Positions 26,911 through 37,500 of a DNA stretch of 64,000 nucleotides are shown one piece after another. The notes beneath the pieces are model-generated. The model did not search any database and had not been told where the DNA came from. It worked only from the letters and a program-made list of their open reading frames with translations. The DNA comes from an uncultured Muribaculaceae bacterium (GTDB lineage: Bacteria > Bacteroidota > Bacteroidia > Bacteroidales > Muribaculaceae), in the NCBI GenBank assembly GCA_944321685.1, contig CALUMH010000003.1, positions 1 through 64,000 of the forward strand. Reading direction: 5' to 3'. The translations under genes and the position numbers were made by a program. Numbering within the stretch: position 1 is the first letter of the stretch; every line of letters starts with the position of its first letter.

Positions 26911-28023
26911 ATGAAACACTTTCTTATAATACTAATAATAAGCACAATATGCAACATCGATGTCGGGGCTTGCACTTCGGCAATCATTTCGGGGCGGGTG
27001 ACGGCCAACGGAAGGCCGCTGCTGTGGAAACACCGCGACACCTCAAGGCAGGACAACCGGGTGGAACGCATCGCCGCCACCGATTCCACTCCGGAATACG
27101 TGGCACTGTTCAATGCCGACGACACCCTGTGTCGCGAGGCCTGGATAGGATACAACAGTCGTGGATTTGCCGTGATGAACACTGCCGTGTATAACCTTAA
27201 AGATGATACGGTGACCCGGATGGACCGCGAAGGGATGCTTATGACCGAGGCGCTGCGCCGATGCACCACAGTCGATGACTTTGAACGGCTGCTGCACGAC
27301 TTGCCTAAGCCGCTTGGAGTGGAAGCAAACTTCGGGGTCATTGACGCACAGGGGAACGGTGCATATTTCGAGACCGACAATTGGGATTACGTGAAATATG
27401 ACCTTGCTGACGCTCCCGACGGGATACTTGTACGGACAAACTATGCCCACAGCGGGCGCAAGGGTGAAGGTAAAGGACGTACCCGCGAAAAGAACGCATT
27501 GCACCTACTCAAGCCTCACACAGCCGCCCGTGACGTTTCGGCAGAATTGCTCACCGAGACACTTTCACGCAGCTTTTACAGCAGCCGTCTGAACAAAGAC
27601 TACACCCACAGCGAAGCCACCTTGCAGGCCGACCAAGAGTTTATCCCGCGCCCCACGTCATGCGCCACGGTAGTTATTGAAGGTGTGACAGACGGTGAAA
27701 ACCCGTTGTTGACGACAATGTGGGTCGGGCTTGGCTATCCGCCATGTTCCGAGATACGCGCGGCATGGCTTGGTGACAACGGTGTGCCTGTCGAACTGCG
27801 CGTCACTGGTCGCAACGGTCACTCGCCACTGTGCGACACAGCTATAACCCGCAAAAGCGAAGTGTTCAAGGCAAACGGGAAAATAGATTTGGGCAAATTA
27901 TACAACAGCCACGGCACCGGCTATTGCCAAATGCTATCGAAACGCAACAGCGACACCTACCGGCGCGGATATGAAGCCATTGCCCGCAAACGCAACCAAT
28001 TACATGGAACCACAGCGCATTAA
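26911..28023 (+). CDS. Secreted C45/choloylglycine-like Ntn-hydrolase
   Basis: A 370-residue predicted amidase or acyltransferase. A hydrophobic signal (FLIILIISTICNIDVGA) ends just before Cys21 in CTSAIISGRVTANGRPLLWKHRDT. This is the pattern of the C45 and linear-amide C-N hydrolase superfamily, whose processed N-terminal Cys is the nucleophile. Further family segments are YNSRGFAVMNTAVYN and ANFGVIDAQGNGAYFETDN. The same Cys also fits a lipobox (VGAC), so processing is ambiguous. The substrate is unknown; bile-acid or antibiotic amides are possibilities only by family. The following small gene overlaps its end. Confidence 0.8.
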   Translation: MKHFLIILIISTICNIDVGACTSAIISGRVTANGRPLLWKHRDTSRQDNRVERIAATDSTPEYVALFNADDTLCREAWIGYNSRGFAVMNTAVYNLKDDTVTRMDREGMLMTEALRRCTTVDDFERLLHDLPKPLGVEANFGVIDAQGNGAYFETDNWDYVKYDLADAPDGILVRTNYAHSGRKGEGKGRTREKNALHLLKPHTAARDVSAELLTETLSRSFYSSRLNKDYTHSEATLQADQEFIPRPTSCATVVIEGVTDGENPLLTTMWVGLGYPPCSEIRAAWLGDNGVPVELRVTGRNGHSPLCDTAITRKSEVFKANGKIDLGKLYNSHGTGYCQMLSKRNSDTYRRGYEAIARKRNQLHGTTAH

Positions 28024-28492
28024 ATTACATGACATAGCCATTTCGCAGAGCCTTTTCGGCCGCATTTTGCTATATCGGCATTTGCGCCGAAGATGGTGGG
28101 CATATGCCTTACCTGTTACAATGTGCGCCGCCCTGTCGTTTCTCGACATCCGCTTCCTGCTCGTTGCATTGATGATAGTGTTTATCATGGTGCCCATGGC
28201 ACTGCTGCTTGTTTACATCAACCACGGCCTTGACCCGGTAAACCGATACAATATCATGCGTAAGGAACTATCGGCCAATACCGACGGCCTCACACTCGTG
28301 ATGGACGAAGATTATGGCCTGAAAAATCCAACGGCCACATTGCATCGCAACGAAATCACACATCGCAGCACTTTTGCACATTGTCTGCTGCTCGACCTGC
28401 GCTCGGCTCGCCACCGTTTCATTGCGATACCACTCACGGCATTTGCCGGCAAACAGCAATTGCGCACGTTCCTCGCACTACTCAATAACTGA
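28004..28492 (+). CDS. Small membrane protein, YcxB-like
   Basis: A 162-residue protein. The ORF could start at 27971, but the ATG at 28004, overlapping the end of the hydrolase gene by 20 nt, fits better. Two adjacent membrane helices (WAYALPVTMCAALSFLDI and FLLVALMIVFIMVPMALLLVYI) are followed by a roughly 80-residue cytoplasmic domain ending FIAIPLTAFAGKQQLRTFLALL, which resembles the YcxB-like fold. The function of that family is not known. Overlap suggests translation coupled to the hydrolase. Confidence 0.65.
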   Translation: MEPQRIKLHDIAISQSLFGRILLYRHLRRRWWAYALPVTMCAALSFLDIRFLLVALMIVFIMVPMALLLVYINHGLDPVNRYNIMRKELSANTDGLTLVMDEDYGLKNPTATLHRNEITHRSTFAHCLLLDLRSARHRFIAIPLTAFAGKQQLRTFLALLNN

Positions 28493-28510
28493 TTTTGTAG
28501 AAAGCAGAGA

Positions 28511-28573
28511 AAAAACAGCCTCGAAGGTGTCGAACGATTGCTTGAAATCAATTCAACCACCCTCCGAGGCCGT
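28511..28573. terminator. Imperfect hairpin between convergent genes
   Basis: GCCTCGAAGGTG near 28514 pairs, with a bulge, with CACCCTCCGAGGC near 28558-28570. Its position between two convergent genes suggests a bidirectional terminator. Confidence 0.4.
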
Positions 28574-28612
28574 TAAGAAGATATATGCTTGCTTCCGCGA
28601 TGGCAGAATGTG

Positions 28613-30019
28613 TCATGTGCGCCAATACCACTTGATGCGGGTAAAAAACATGGTGACGAGGAGCGACAGTGTGGTAAGCACCACACCTTGCAAGAAGCCA
28701 AGCCACGGTGAAGTGCCCATTAATGCCATGAAAGGTGCCAACACACCGCATAAATTCAATACAGGCATAATCAACAAGTCTCCTGCAACGTATGCCACCA
28801 TGGGATTTTGTCCCGACATCACCAGGAATGCCGTGGAACGCCGGTACTTGAAATAGTCACATATCACATGAAACACAATCAATGCCATACAGGCCAATCC
28901 CGAAGTGACAAAAAAGTAACTTATCGTGGCATAGTCCTTCTTTATCCCGCCTTGATAGGGCTCGAAACAAAGTCCTATGAGCAACAATGCCGCGCCAAGT
29001 TCCAGAAGCCGCGTCCACAAACGTGCCGACCCCACAGGGCGCAACAGCACAAGCTTCATCACCAACAACAAAATCAGGCTTATAACTATATTTGCCACAA
29101 GATGACGGCCGTAAAGACACACAAGATTGGAAACTATGATAGTTAAGGCCAACATCATGCAAACCCATGCACGCCAACGCCCGGTCTCCCGGCCACCGGC
29201 ATTGTCACTGCGCATACATTGCAACAGATAATCGCCTGCCATGCTCCCGGGCAGAACTATAAACAGATATTTCAAATAATCGAACTTGTAAAGCCACGGC
29301 AACGGCGAATAGTCAAACACGGCCTTGGTCCATGACCCGGCAATGTCGCCACCGAGAGTGATGCCAAGCAAGATCGCCATGACAACAATGCGTGCAAGCC
29401 AATTATCCATGGTGAAGATATATACAATGGAACCGAACACAGCCATATTGGCAAGCAGCAAGATTATTATATTACTCGTGTATAGATTGAATGCTCCGAC
29501 TGCATAATCGGTAAAGGCAAGCATAATAGCGGCAACGGCATACGCGCCGACTTTGACTGCAACATGCGCCCATTGCGGCATATTCCACGGCAGACGCATA
29601 AACATGGGAAAAAGCACGGCAAAGCATATTATAGCCAGCAACCATGAACGCAAATCTTGCGGAGAACTGAGCATATAAGGATAAAAATGCTGTATGAAGA
29701 TAGCAAAAAATGCCAGTTGAAAGCCCCTCAAAACAGCATCGATAACAAGACGCAAACGGCTCTCTCCCTTCTCGCGGCGTTTCTTGATTGAAAACGGGAA
29801 CGCTGCCCCCATAGCAAACAAGAAAAATGGGAACACTAAATCAACCCACGTCAATCCCGGTAAAAGCGGATTAAACTCATGGGTGGGTGGCGGTGTCTGC
29901 GCATGGTACATCCACCCCGGCAAGATGCCGCCGGCGACAGTCGCCGACAGCACCATTGTCAGGATAGCATAACCGCGCAACGCATCAAGCGAATATGCGC
30001 GATGAGCTGCATTTGTCAT
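28613..30019 (-). CDS. NagX/DUF5009-type membrane protein (HGSNAT-like)
   Basis: A 468-residue protein with about ten to twelve membrane segments, beginning RAYSLDALRGYAILTMVLSATVAGG, the signature of the acyltransferase-like DUF5009/COG4299 group. Relatives include NagX of GlcNAc-use loci and the human heparan glucosaminide N-acetyltransferase. The insert PPPTHEFNPLLPGLTWVDLVFPFFLFAMGAA is typical. ATG 30019 overlaps the previous gene's stop by 4 nt, so it is the last gene of the minus-strand glycan locus. It may handle amino sugars at the inner membrane (transport or acetylation); which one is not known. Confidence 0.82.
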   Translation of the reverse strand: MTNAAHRAYSLDALRGYAILTMVLSATVAGGILPGWMYHAQTPPPTHEFNPLLPGLTWVDLVFPFFLFAMGAAFPFSIKKRREKGESRLRLVIDAVLRGFQLAFFAIFIQHFYPYMLSSPQDLRSWLLAIICFAVLFPMFMRLPWNMPQWAHVAVKVGAYAVAAIMLAFTDYAVGAFNLYTSNIIILLLANMAVFGSIVYIFTMDNWLARIVVMAILLGITLGGDIAGSWTKAVFDYSPLPWLYKFDYLKYLFIVLPGSMAGDYLLQCMRSDNAGGRETGRWRAWVCMMLALTIIVSNLVCLYGRHLVANIVISLILLLVMKLVLLRPVGSARLWTRLLELGAALLLIGLCFEPYQGGIKKDYATISYFFVTSGLACMALIVFHVICDYFKYRRSTAFLVMSGQNPMVAYVAGDLLIMPVLNLCGVLAPFMALMGTSPWLGFLQGVVLTTLSLLVTMFFTRIKWYWRT

Positions 30020-31353
30020 ATCGCACCGGCTTTTTTCATTCCAGCTTCGACATACCCCCACAAATCACGGTCTATGACATGCACAATGTCAAAAACCATC
30101 AACCCATCAGACTTTTGCATATTGGTGACGATTGCATCGGTCAACTTTTGCGGGTTGTCATAATACTGATTTACGAGCAATCCGCCCATAAACTTGTTTT
30201 TACCCATTATCTGGCGCAAATGCTGGCACGAACCTTCAACGCAATACCATGTTCCCGACTGTCCGCGGCTGTCGGTCTCGTTCCACACCACATGATTGTT
30301 GCGGCCATATTCTTCAAGAGTAATATCGGTATAATAATTACCCGTGGCATAAAGGTCGATAAGTTCGGCATATCCGTAATTTTTATATTCGGGAGTAGCC
30401 CAGTCATAATCAAGGCTCGGGTCGTAAGTCTTGCTGGCAAAATTCACACCTACTTCATAATACGATGGATACCATGCTCCGGTATAAGTACCAAATGACA
30501 CTTCGGGATTTGCAGCCTTGACGGTTTTACGTGCCTGTGCCATGAAATCGTAAATGGTTTTAGTGCGCCATTCAAACCATTTTTCCGACAATTTTCCCGG
30601 CACCGGAACATATCGTCCGGCATCACCTTTTTCCCACGTCAAGATATCTTCGGGGAATTTCTCAACCTTGCTACCAATATATTCTTCAAATTTTTGGCGC
30701 GACAAATCCGAGAAATCGGCACGTATGCCATCATAACGCACACGGTCGAGCATCACACCATCAAGTGCCGGATATTTTGTGACAAGCTCGGTGAGTATAT
30801 TCAAAATATATGTTCGGTACTCATCATTCACAGGATTGACCATTGCACCATAGTCCTGTTTCATCTCGGTTATCGGCACAATGCCCTTTTCCGGGTCGTA
30901 CACCATCGAAGCCCACTCGGGATGCTGCGAATACACAACACCACGGTCGAAATAGTTATGTCCGGCACAGAACACATTAAGCGACGCATGAATTTCAAGC
31001 CCCAATTTGTGCCCTTCTTCAATAAAGTAACCCAGGTAGTCGAAATCGCCGCGACGAGCACCGTTCCACTCTTCCATGCGTGGAGCATACTCGCTGTCAT
31101 ACAGCACTTCTCCCGTAATCGGACGCACATCCACTATTACATGGGTAAACCCTAGCGACTTTATTTTCTGCAGATAATAATCGATAGAGTCTTGCTGCTG
31201 GAACCGTGCGAAATTAGCTTCGGCATCAAACCACATCAACGCCGGTTTCACATTCTCGCCGGTTTCTCCGGCTTGCTTTGAGTTGCCACAGGCACACAAT
31301 GCCACAGCAAGCATCAATGCTGATATAAATTTAACAGGTTTCATTAATTTCAT
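30016..31353 (-). CDS. GHL10-type glycoside hydrolase lipoprotein
   Basis: A 445-residue lipoprotein (lipobox ALCAC, Cys22) with a TIM-barrel glycosyl hydrolase-like domain of the GHL10/DUF187 group. Visible features are TYILNILTELVTKYPALDGVMLDRVRYDG (barrel strand with Asp and Arg), ALMWFDAEANFARFQQQDSIDYYLQKIKSLGFTHVIVDVRPITG and EWFEWRTKTIYDFM. Related proteins act on peptidoglycan or host glycans, but specificity is not established here. It overlaps both neighbours by 4 nt (ATGA), so it is tightly coupled in the locus. Confidence 0.82.
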   Translation of the reverse strand: MKLMKPVKFISALMLAVALCACGNSKQAGETGENVKPALMWFDAEANFARFQQQDSIDYYLQKIKSLGFTHVIVDVRPITGEVLYDSEYAPRMEEWNGARRGDFDYLGYFIEEGHKLGLEIHASLNVFCAGHNYFDRGVVYSQHPEWASMVYDPEKGIVPITEMKQDYGAMVNPVNDEYRTYILNILTELVTKYPALDGVMLDRVRYDGIRADFSDLSRQKFEEYIGSKVEKFPEDILTWEKGDAGRYVPVPGKLSEKWFEWRTKTIYDFMAQARKTVKAANPEVSFGTYTGAWYPSYYEVGVNFASKTYDPSLDYDWATPEYKNYGYAELIDLYATGNYYTDITLEEYGRNNHVVWNETDSRGQSGTWYCVEGSCQHLRQIMGKNKFMGGLLVNQYYDNPQKLTDAIVTNMQKSDGLMVFDIVHVIDRDLWGYVEAGMKKAGAI

Positions 31354-32768
31354 TTGTCGATTTTTTGTGTATAAACATTACCAAAACGGTCGGTGACACG
31401 CACCTCAATCTTTGCATTGGCATTTTGTGGAGTGGCACGGAACATATGCGGTGTCTTCAATGGGCTTATCCAGTCATACACCACACGCTCCTTGTCGGCA
31501 CATATCTCGGCAGCCATCGGGTCGTAACCCTCAAAGCGCGTCATCTCGCCCATTACTTTGCCGTTTTCCAACCATTCCACTCGCCACTGCTCATCCCAGT
31601 TCCACACATTTGCAATTATGTCGGCCGGGTATTCATTCGATGCCCCGACAGGATAAGCCCTCAACTGGTAATCGACGGGATAACCCATGCTCTTATATAC
31701 CCATTTTACATCGGTACCATCCACTTCATACACGCCATAGCCTTGCGGCGTACCATCCATGCATACCGGAGCTTTCCACCATATTCCACACACGGCAGCC
31801 GTGTTGTGTTCCATAAGAGAATCGTTGAAACATACATTCCAGTTAAAATGCGTATGCCCCGAAAGTATATGTGATTTGCGCCCCTTGAGCAATTGCCACA
31901 AACCGGCTATGTTGTTAGTTTGGTCACTTTGCAAGGTATTCCATGCAAGCTCTTTTTCAAGGTTTCCCGGTATGTGCATCATCACAAACACCACAGCATC
32001 GGCAGGCACATGTGCAAGATCTTGCTCCAACCAGCGAAAAGTGCGCTCGTCGATGTAACCTATATACTGATAATCGCGATTGACATAAAAATTATTATCG
32101 AGCACGATGTAATGTGCCTTACCTTTGTTGAACGAATAATAAATGGGGCCGAAAAGGCTTTCAAACTTTGCGTAGGAATACTCGAAGGTTCGTCCGCCAT
32201 AAGTCATGTCGTGGTTGCCGATGGCACGCCACACCGGCATATTCATACAGGCGGCCACGTTGATGTAAGGCTCGAAAAGCGATGGCGTGTCGCCCACTAT
32301 GTCGCCAAGGTCTATGCCGAAAACATGAGCTTTGCCTCGGTAACCGGCAGCGAAATCAGTAACATCCTTGAGCAGTCCTTCGTATGTGTCCAAATCCTGC
32401 ATCGAAGTAAGTTGAACGTCGGCCTGCACAAGTGCCACATGGCGAGTGTCATCGACCGGATTTTTCGTCAGCTCGAAGTCATATTGCGACCGCCCCGGCT
32501 CCACCGGGATATAGAACTGTGGCACAGTTTTCTCCACACGGGGCAAATAACCACTCGGGGTGGAAATATACACAAACCGCGCATCATCGTCGAGCGTCAT
32601 GTCGTAACGCCCTTCACCGTCAGTCACAACGCAATTATAACCGTCGGTCACCATCACATCGGGCAGCCCTGCACCTTCGCAAGCCACACGCCCCGACACC
32701 TTCTCGCCGCCAGCGGCACTTGCCACACCTGCGAGCGATATTGCAATAACAAATAAATACTTTTTCAT
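31350..32768 (-). CDS. Secreted calcineurin-like metallophosphoesterase
   Basis: A 472-residue secreted protein (ATG 32768, signal KKYLFVIAISLAGVASAA). An N-terminal carboxypeptidase-regulatory-like beta domain (about 25-100; VSGRVACEGAGLPDVMVTDG) precedes the phosphoesterase domain with GDIVGDT, GNHDMTYGG, MMHIPG and SGHTHFNW, giving a full set of metal ligands. A C-terminal beta domain follows. Two or three-domain proteins of this design are frequent in Bacteroidetes glycan loci and may remove phosphate substituents from a glycan. The upstream hairpin separates it from susD. Confidence 0.9.
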   Translation of the reverse strand: MKKYLFVIAISLAGVASAAGGEKVSGRVACEGAGLPDVMVTDGYNCVVTDGEGRYDMTLDDDARFVYISTPSGYLPRVEKTVPQFYIPVEPGRSQYDFELTKNPVDDTRHVALVQADVQLTSMQDLDTYEGLLKDVTDFAAGYRGKAHVFGIDLGDIVGDTPSLFEPYINVAACMNMPVWRAIGNHDMTYGGRTFEYSYAKFESLFGPIYYSFNKGKAHYIVLDNNFYVNRDYQYIGYIDERTFRWLEQDLAHVPADAVVFVMMHIPGNLEKELAWNTLQSDQTNNIAGLWQLLKGRKSHILSGHTHFNWNVCFNDSLMEHNTAAVCGIWWKAPVCMDGTPQGYGVYEVDGTDVKWVYKSMGYPVDYQLRAYPVGASNEYPADIIANVWNWDEQWRVEWLENGKVMGEMTRFEGYDPMAAEICADKERVVYDWISPLKTPHMFRATPQNANAKIEVRVTDRFGNVYTQKIDK

Positions 32769-32787
32769 TTCATTAAAGGATATAAAA

Positions 32788-32834
32788 TGTGCCGAAACCC
32801 ACACACATCCGTGCACGGAGTTTCGGCACACGTT
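32788..32834 (-). terminator. Intra-locus hairpin between susD and phosphoesterase
   Basis: TGTGCCGAAAC and GTTTCGGCACA form a long stem with a 22-nt loop; on the minus strand it is followed by TTTTAT. It could attenuate transcription after susCD, a common pattern. Confidence 0.7.
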
Positions 32835-32886
32835 TCAATTCCAAACACCTAATAACAATCTCTTCTTATCCTTATATATTTCCTGC

Positions 32887-34500
32887 TTATTTATATCGAG
32901 CCGTATCCCACCATACACGTACCGTAGAGCCGTCGCCCTGACCTTGGTTAAGGCTTTGGGCAGTGGCATTGGCGGCATTTTCGCGACGTTCCGAGTCGAT
33001 ATAACGTATCTTCTTGATAAACTCGCCGTTGGCTGGGTTGATATTCTGGTCGTCACTGTGCAGCACAGGTATCAACTCGGGATAACCCGTGCGGCGGAAC
33101 TCTGCCCAAGCCTCCACGCCGCTTGGATAGAGCGCAAGCCACTTTTGGGTGATAATCTGCTCCAACTTGTTCTCTTCGTCGCCCGTCAAGGCCACGCCTG
33201 CTATGTAAGCCTCGTCGTTGGCGGTACTCGAAAGCGATGCATCGTCGAGGAACGAACGCTCGTCCTCAAACGAGGCACGGATACCCTCCTCATAATTCTG
33301 CTGCGCATCGCCCGCACCCGTCCAACCGGCCAGTGCGGCCTCGGCACGGAGCAAGCATACCTCGCTATAAGTCATAATCTTGAGGGGCAATGTGACAGTA
33401 CCCTGGCTTGCAATGTCGGCATTGCCTTTTGTATTATAGTCGGGATAAGCCTGCAAGCCCCAGAATTCCGAATGGCTTGCCAAGGCATTCTCGGGCAATC
33501 CCATCTCGCTCGTGTTCATGCCATTGGGCAGACCAGAAAACTTCTCGCCGGTAAAGCTGTCGGTAGTACCGGCTGCGATGGCGGCAGCATAGTCGCGCGA
33601 CACGCCAAACCACAATTCCATGCGAGGGTCCTCAACGGTGCTCGTGTGCTTGAGCACATCTTCCATCTTATCGCTCATGGCCAGCCCTTGCCACGTGGCC
33701 ATCATGTATAGCGGATGCCCCCATCCCGAGCTTGCATCGGCACGGCATTCTATATAGGCATTGTCGTCATTGCTCTGCATCAAGCCGTCGGCAATTGCGG
33801 CTTCGCCCTCCTGTCGGGCCAAGTCCGGGTCGATAAACCTAAGGCGCATTGCTGCACGCAGGCGCAGCGAATTGGCCAGCCGCATCCACTTTTGCGTATC
33901 ACCTGCAAAAATCAGGTCGTTGTCGGCACTGCAAGTCTCCTGCCCTGCCAGGTTTTGCGACAATGCGTCGGCAGCCTCGGTGAGTTCCTTGAAGACATCT
34001 ACATAAATCGACCGCTGCGTGTCATAAACATTCTGAGTCTCGCCCAATCCGGCTTGCGAATAAGGAATATCGCCAAACATATCGGTCATTTCGATAGTGT
34101 TCTTTGCAGTCATGATACGTATCATCTGCAAGATATTCGACTGGTCGGGATTGTTTGCGGCTGTCACCTTGGCAACCTTCATGTGTTTCAATGTAGAATA
34201 GTACGGAGTCCAAAAACCAGCCACCACATAATCATCCACATATCCGTAACGGTCGGTGATAAATCCCGATGTCGTATTTGAGAAATACTGGCAATACAAT
34301 TGGGCATACAGGTTGTCGCCGCGCTGGTAAGGAGAACAGTCCACACGTGTGGTCATTTCCTCGACATAAGGCAACACATATTTCAAGTTGGCTTCGGTCA
34401 CGGCACCGGGGTTGGTGTTCATGTCATCAAAGCTGTCGGTACAACCGCTCAGCAGTTCCACCGCCAAGCATAGGCCTAAAAATGCTTTATAACGTTTCAT
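32887..34500 (-). CDS. SusD/RagB-like glycan-binding lipoprotein
   Basis: A 537-residue surface lipoprotein (lipobox LLSGC, Cys20) that partners the SusC-type transporter. It belongs to the SusD-like_2 group: DDMNTNPGAVTEANLKYVLPYVEEM, then TPR-like helices around FGDIPYSQAGLG and YVDVFKELTEAADALSQN, and the C-terminal YPSGVEAWAEFRRTGYPEL. These are normal family signatures and the length is normal. Only 14 nt separate it from susC. Confidence 0.95.
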   Translation of the reverse strand: MKRYKAFLGLCLAVELLSGCTDSFDDMNTNPGAVTEANLKYVLPYVEEMTTRVDCSPYQRGDNLYAQLYCQYFSNTTSGFITDRYGYVDDYVVAGFWTPYYSTLKHMKVAKVTAANNPDQSNILQMIRIMTAKNTIEMTDMFGDIPYSQAGLGETQNVYDTQRSIYVDVFKELTEAADALSQNLAGQETCSADNDLIFAGDTQKWMRLANSLRLRAAMRLRFIDPDLARQEGEAAIADGLMQSNDDNAYIECRADASSGWGHPLYMMATWQGLAMSDKMEDVLKHTSTVEDPRMELWFGVSRDYAAAIAAGTTDSFTGEKFSGLPNGMNTSEMGLPENALASHSEFWGLQAYPDYNTKGNADIASQGTVTLPLKIMTYSEVCLLRAEAALAGWTGAGDAQQNYEEGIRASFEDERSFLDDASLSSTANDEAYIAGVALTGDEENKLEQIITQKWLALYPSGVEAWAEFRRTGYPELIPVLHSDDQNINPANGEFIKKIRYIDSERRENAANATAQSLNQGQGDGSTVRVWWDTARYK

Positions 34501-34514
34501 GTTTTTCTTGCGAT

Positions 34515-37500
34515 TTAGAATTTAACATTTAATGAGAAACCCCATGACCTTGTGGGAGGCATTGAGCCATACTCAAAGGCCTGATAATAATCGTTGTATG
34601 ACATTGACGACTCAGGATTCATGGGAGCATCCTTGTAGAAGTAGAACAAGTCGCGAGCCACAACCGAAAGTTTCACGTCTTGCAACTTGATGGGTTCGAG
34701 CCACTTCTTCGGCAAGCTGTAACCGAGCGACAATTCACGCATCTTAACATAAGTGCCACTGTACATGAATTCCTCGGCAACACCTTGTGAACTACCTACT
34801 CTGTTCCAATAATCTTGAGCAGTAACCTCTATATTATTGGGTTGTCCGGTAGAAGCCAGAATACCATCCACCACCATGCCGTCACGGCCTTCCAATGTGC
34901 GTGCCGAATTACCTACCGATGTTGCAATGGCATCGGTGAGCGAAATGAAGTCGCCGCCCACGCGTATATCGATAAGGGCGTTGAACGAGAGGTTTTTCCA
35001 AGTCAATGTAGTTCCTATCGAACCTACCCAGTCGGGGAGCATATTACCTATAACCTTGTCGGTCTCGGTCAACGGCATACCGTCGTCACCTATCAAGATG
35101 CGGCCTTGTTCGTCGCGTTGATAAGCATTTGCAGCCACTATGTCACCATAGCTTCCGCCATCGTTGACCACAACTGTTGCTATACGTGTACCGCCAAGTT
35201 CATAACGTTGAACGCCACCGCCAAGTTCTATACACTTGGTGCGGTTCAAACCCCAGTTAAGAGTCACATCCCATTGCCAGTCCTTAGTTTGGATGGGAGT
35301 TCCGGTGAGTTGCAATTCAACACCCTCGCTGCGCATCTTACCTGCATTTATAATCTTCTGAGTGTAACCCGACGGCAGCGGTGTATCAATGGCAAGAATT
35401 TGATTGGTGGTATTACTGCGGTAATATGTGAAATCAATACCTAAACGGTTTTGGAACATACGCCACTCGAAACCGCCTTCCCACGAAACAGTGCTTTCAG
35501 GCTTAAGATCCTGCAACGGCAAAACATCGGGCAACTGCATTCCCAGTATGTCGTTAACGAAGCTCGAATATGGGCTGTAAACGTAAGCCAATTGATAAGC
35601 ATCGGTGTCGTTACCAACCTTTGCCCACGAACCGCGTACCTTCAAGTAGTCGATCCAGTCGGGCATACGGAACATTTCCGAAACAATACCGCTCAAGCTC
35701 ACCGACGGGTAGAAATAAGAGCGATTGGCAGCAGGCAGCGTTGATGACCAGTCGTTACGTGCCGACACATCCAAGTAGGCCATCCCCTTGTAGCCAACCG
35801 ATGCGTTACCAAGTACCGACTGTATCTCCTTCTTGTAATACGACTCCGAGGCTTGGCGAGTGTCGCCATTGCTCATCCACACGTAATCCTGAATTTGGAA
35901 ATGCCCGGCATCGCCCAACAGCCCCTCGGAAAATTCATTCTGCACCGATGCGCCAAGATTGGCGATGACCGAGAAGTCTTTGAACGTCTTGTTGAAATTA
36001 AGCATCACGTCGCCCGTGAAGTCCTTATGGGTAGTTTCCCTGTGGCCATACTCCGATGCCAGTGCGCCATCGGCCTGCCGCAAAGCGTATTTGCGGTACT
36101 GATCATTGTACCAGTCGATACCCACACGTCCGGTAATGCTAAGGAAACTTGTAAGTTTCAGCGTGGCATTGATGTTGCCCAGCAAGCGGTTGCGGACATT
36201 CTTGTTGCCATTCTCGGGCATGACCAATCCGTATGGGTTGGCATAGTTCTCGGCCGGGCCGCTCCAGTTCATCACCCTGTTGACCGCAGTTATGTTGTTC
36301 GTAGCCAAGTCGGCCAGGCGTATGCCGCGAGGCATTGTAATGAATTGCGACATCAAGCCATAACTACCTTGTGCAGGGGCATTGTTCACTTTCTCGGTCA
36401 TGTAATTGGCCTTTACACCGATGGTGAGGAAATCATTGCGGAATTCGGTGTTGACATCGAAATACTGGCGCTTGATGTTATGGTTCGGCGTTATACCGTC
36501 GTTGCGGCTGTCGGTAAACGACAAGCGTCCGGTCACGTATTCACCGCCTGCCGATGCAGTCAGCGTGTTGGAGTATTCAATGCCCGACTCGAAGAAATCC
36601 TTTATGTAATCGTCTTGCGGGAGCAATGCATACTGTCCGGCATTGGCATCGTCATAATAGAACTTGCGCCAACTGTCAACCATCTGCCCTGTCATGCGGG
36701 GACCCCAGCTGCCGCGTGCTTCATTGCTGAACACGCCTGCCGAGCCTTGCCCGTAAACATTTTGGTATTCATAAGGTTGGTATATGCTGGTGAATTGCAC
36801 ATTGCCTGTATATTCTATCGACAACGGCTGTCCTTGCTTACCTTTCTTGGTGGTAATGATTATGGCACCGTTTTGCGCACGAGAACCGTAAAGCGCTGCC
36901 GCATTAGCACCTTTCAACACCGATATGCTTTCAATGTCATTAGGGTTGATTTGAGAAGCCGCACTCGACAGGTCAAGACCGCCGTATTCAGTCACGTCGC
37001 CATCGGTATCGTTGTTGATAGGAATACCGTCAACCACCCACAGAGGTTGGTTGTTTCCGCTCAATGAGTTCATACCGCGCAATACCACACGTGTGGAACC
37101 GCCCATACCGGAACCCGACTGGTTGATTTGCACACCGGCAATCTTACCTTGCAACATATTCGACAAGCTGAGCGACTTGTTTTCGGTGAGGCTCTCGGGG
37201 TCAACTTCCTGCATGGCATAACCCAACGCACGTTTCTCGCGCTTGATACCAAGTGCGGTAACCACCACTTCGCTCAACTGCTCGGACGACGGGGTGAGTG
37301 TGACCGTCAGCTTGCTCTGCCCTGCCACAGGCACCTCGACCGTGTGATAACCGATAAACGACACTTCGAGCACGGCATCGGCCGGTGCCGAAATGGCAAA
37401 TTGACCGGAAATGTCGGTCGCAACCCCTTTTGAAGTTCCTTGCACAATGACACTGGCACCAACAACGGGGTCTCCGGCCTCATCTACGACAGTACCTTTT

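Noticed and set aside
35853..37067. 404-codon ORF opposite susC
   Set aside because: Antisense shadow of a strongly supported SusC gene; no domain signature.
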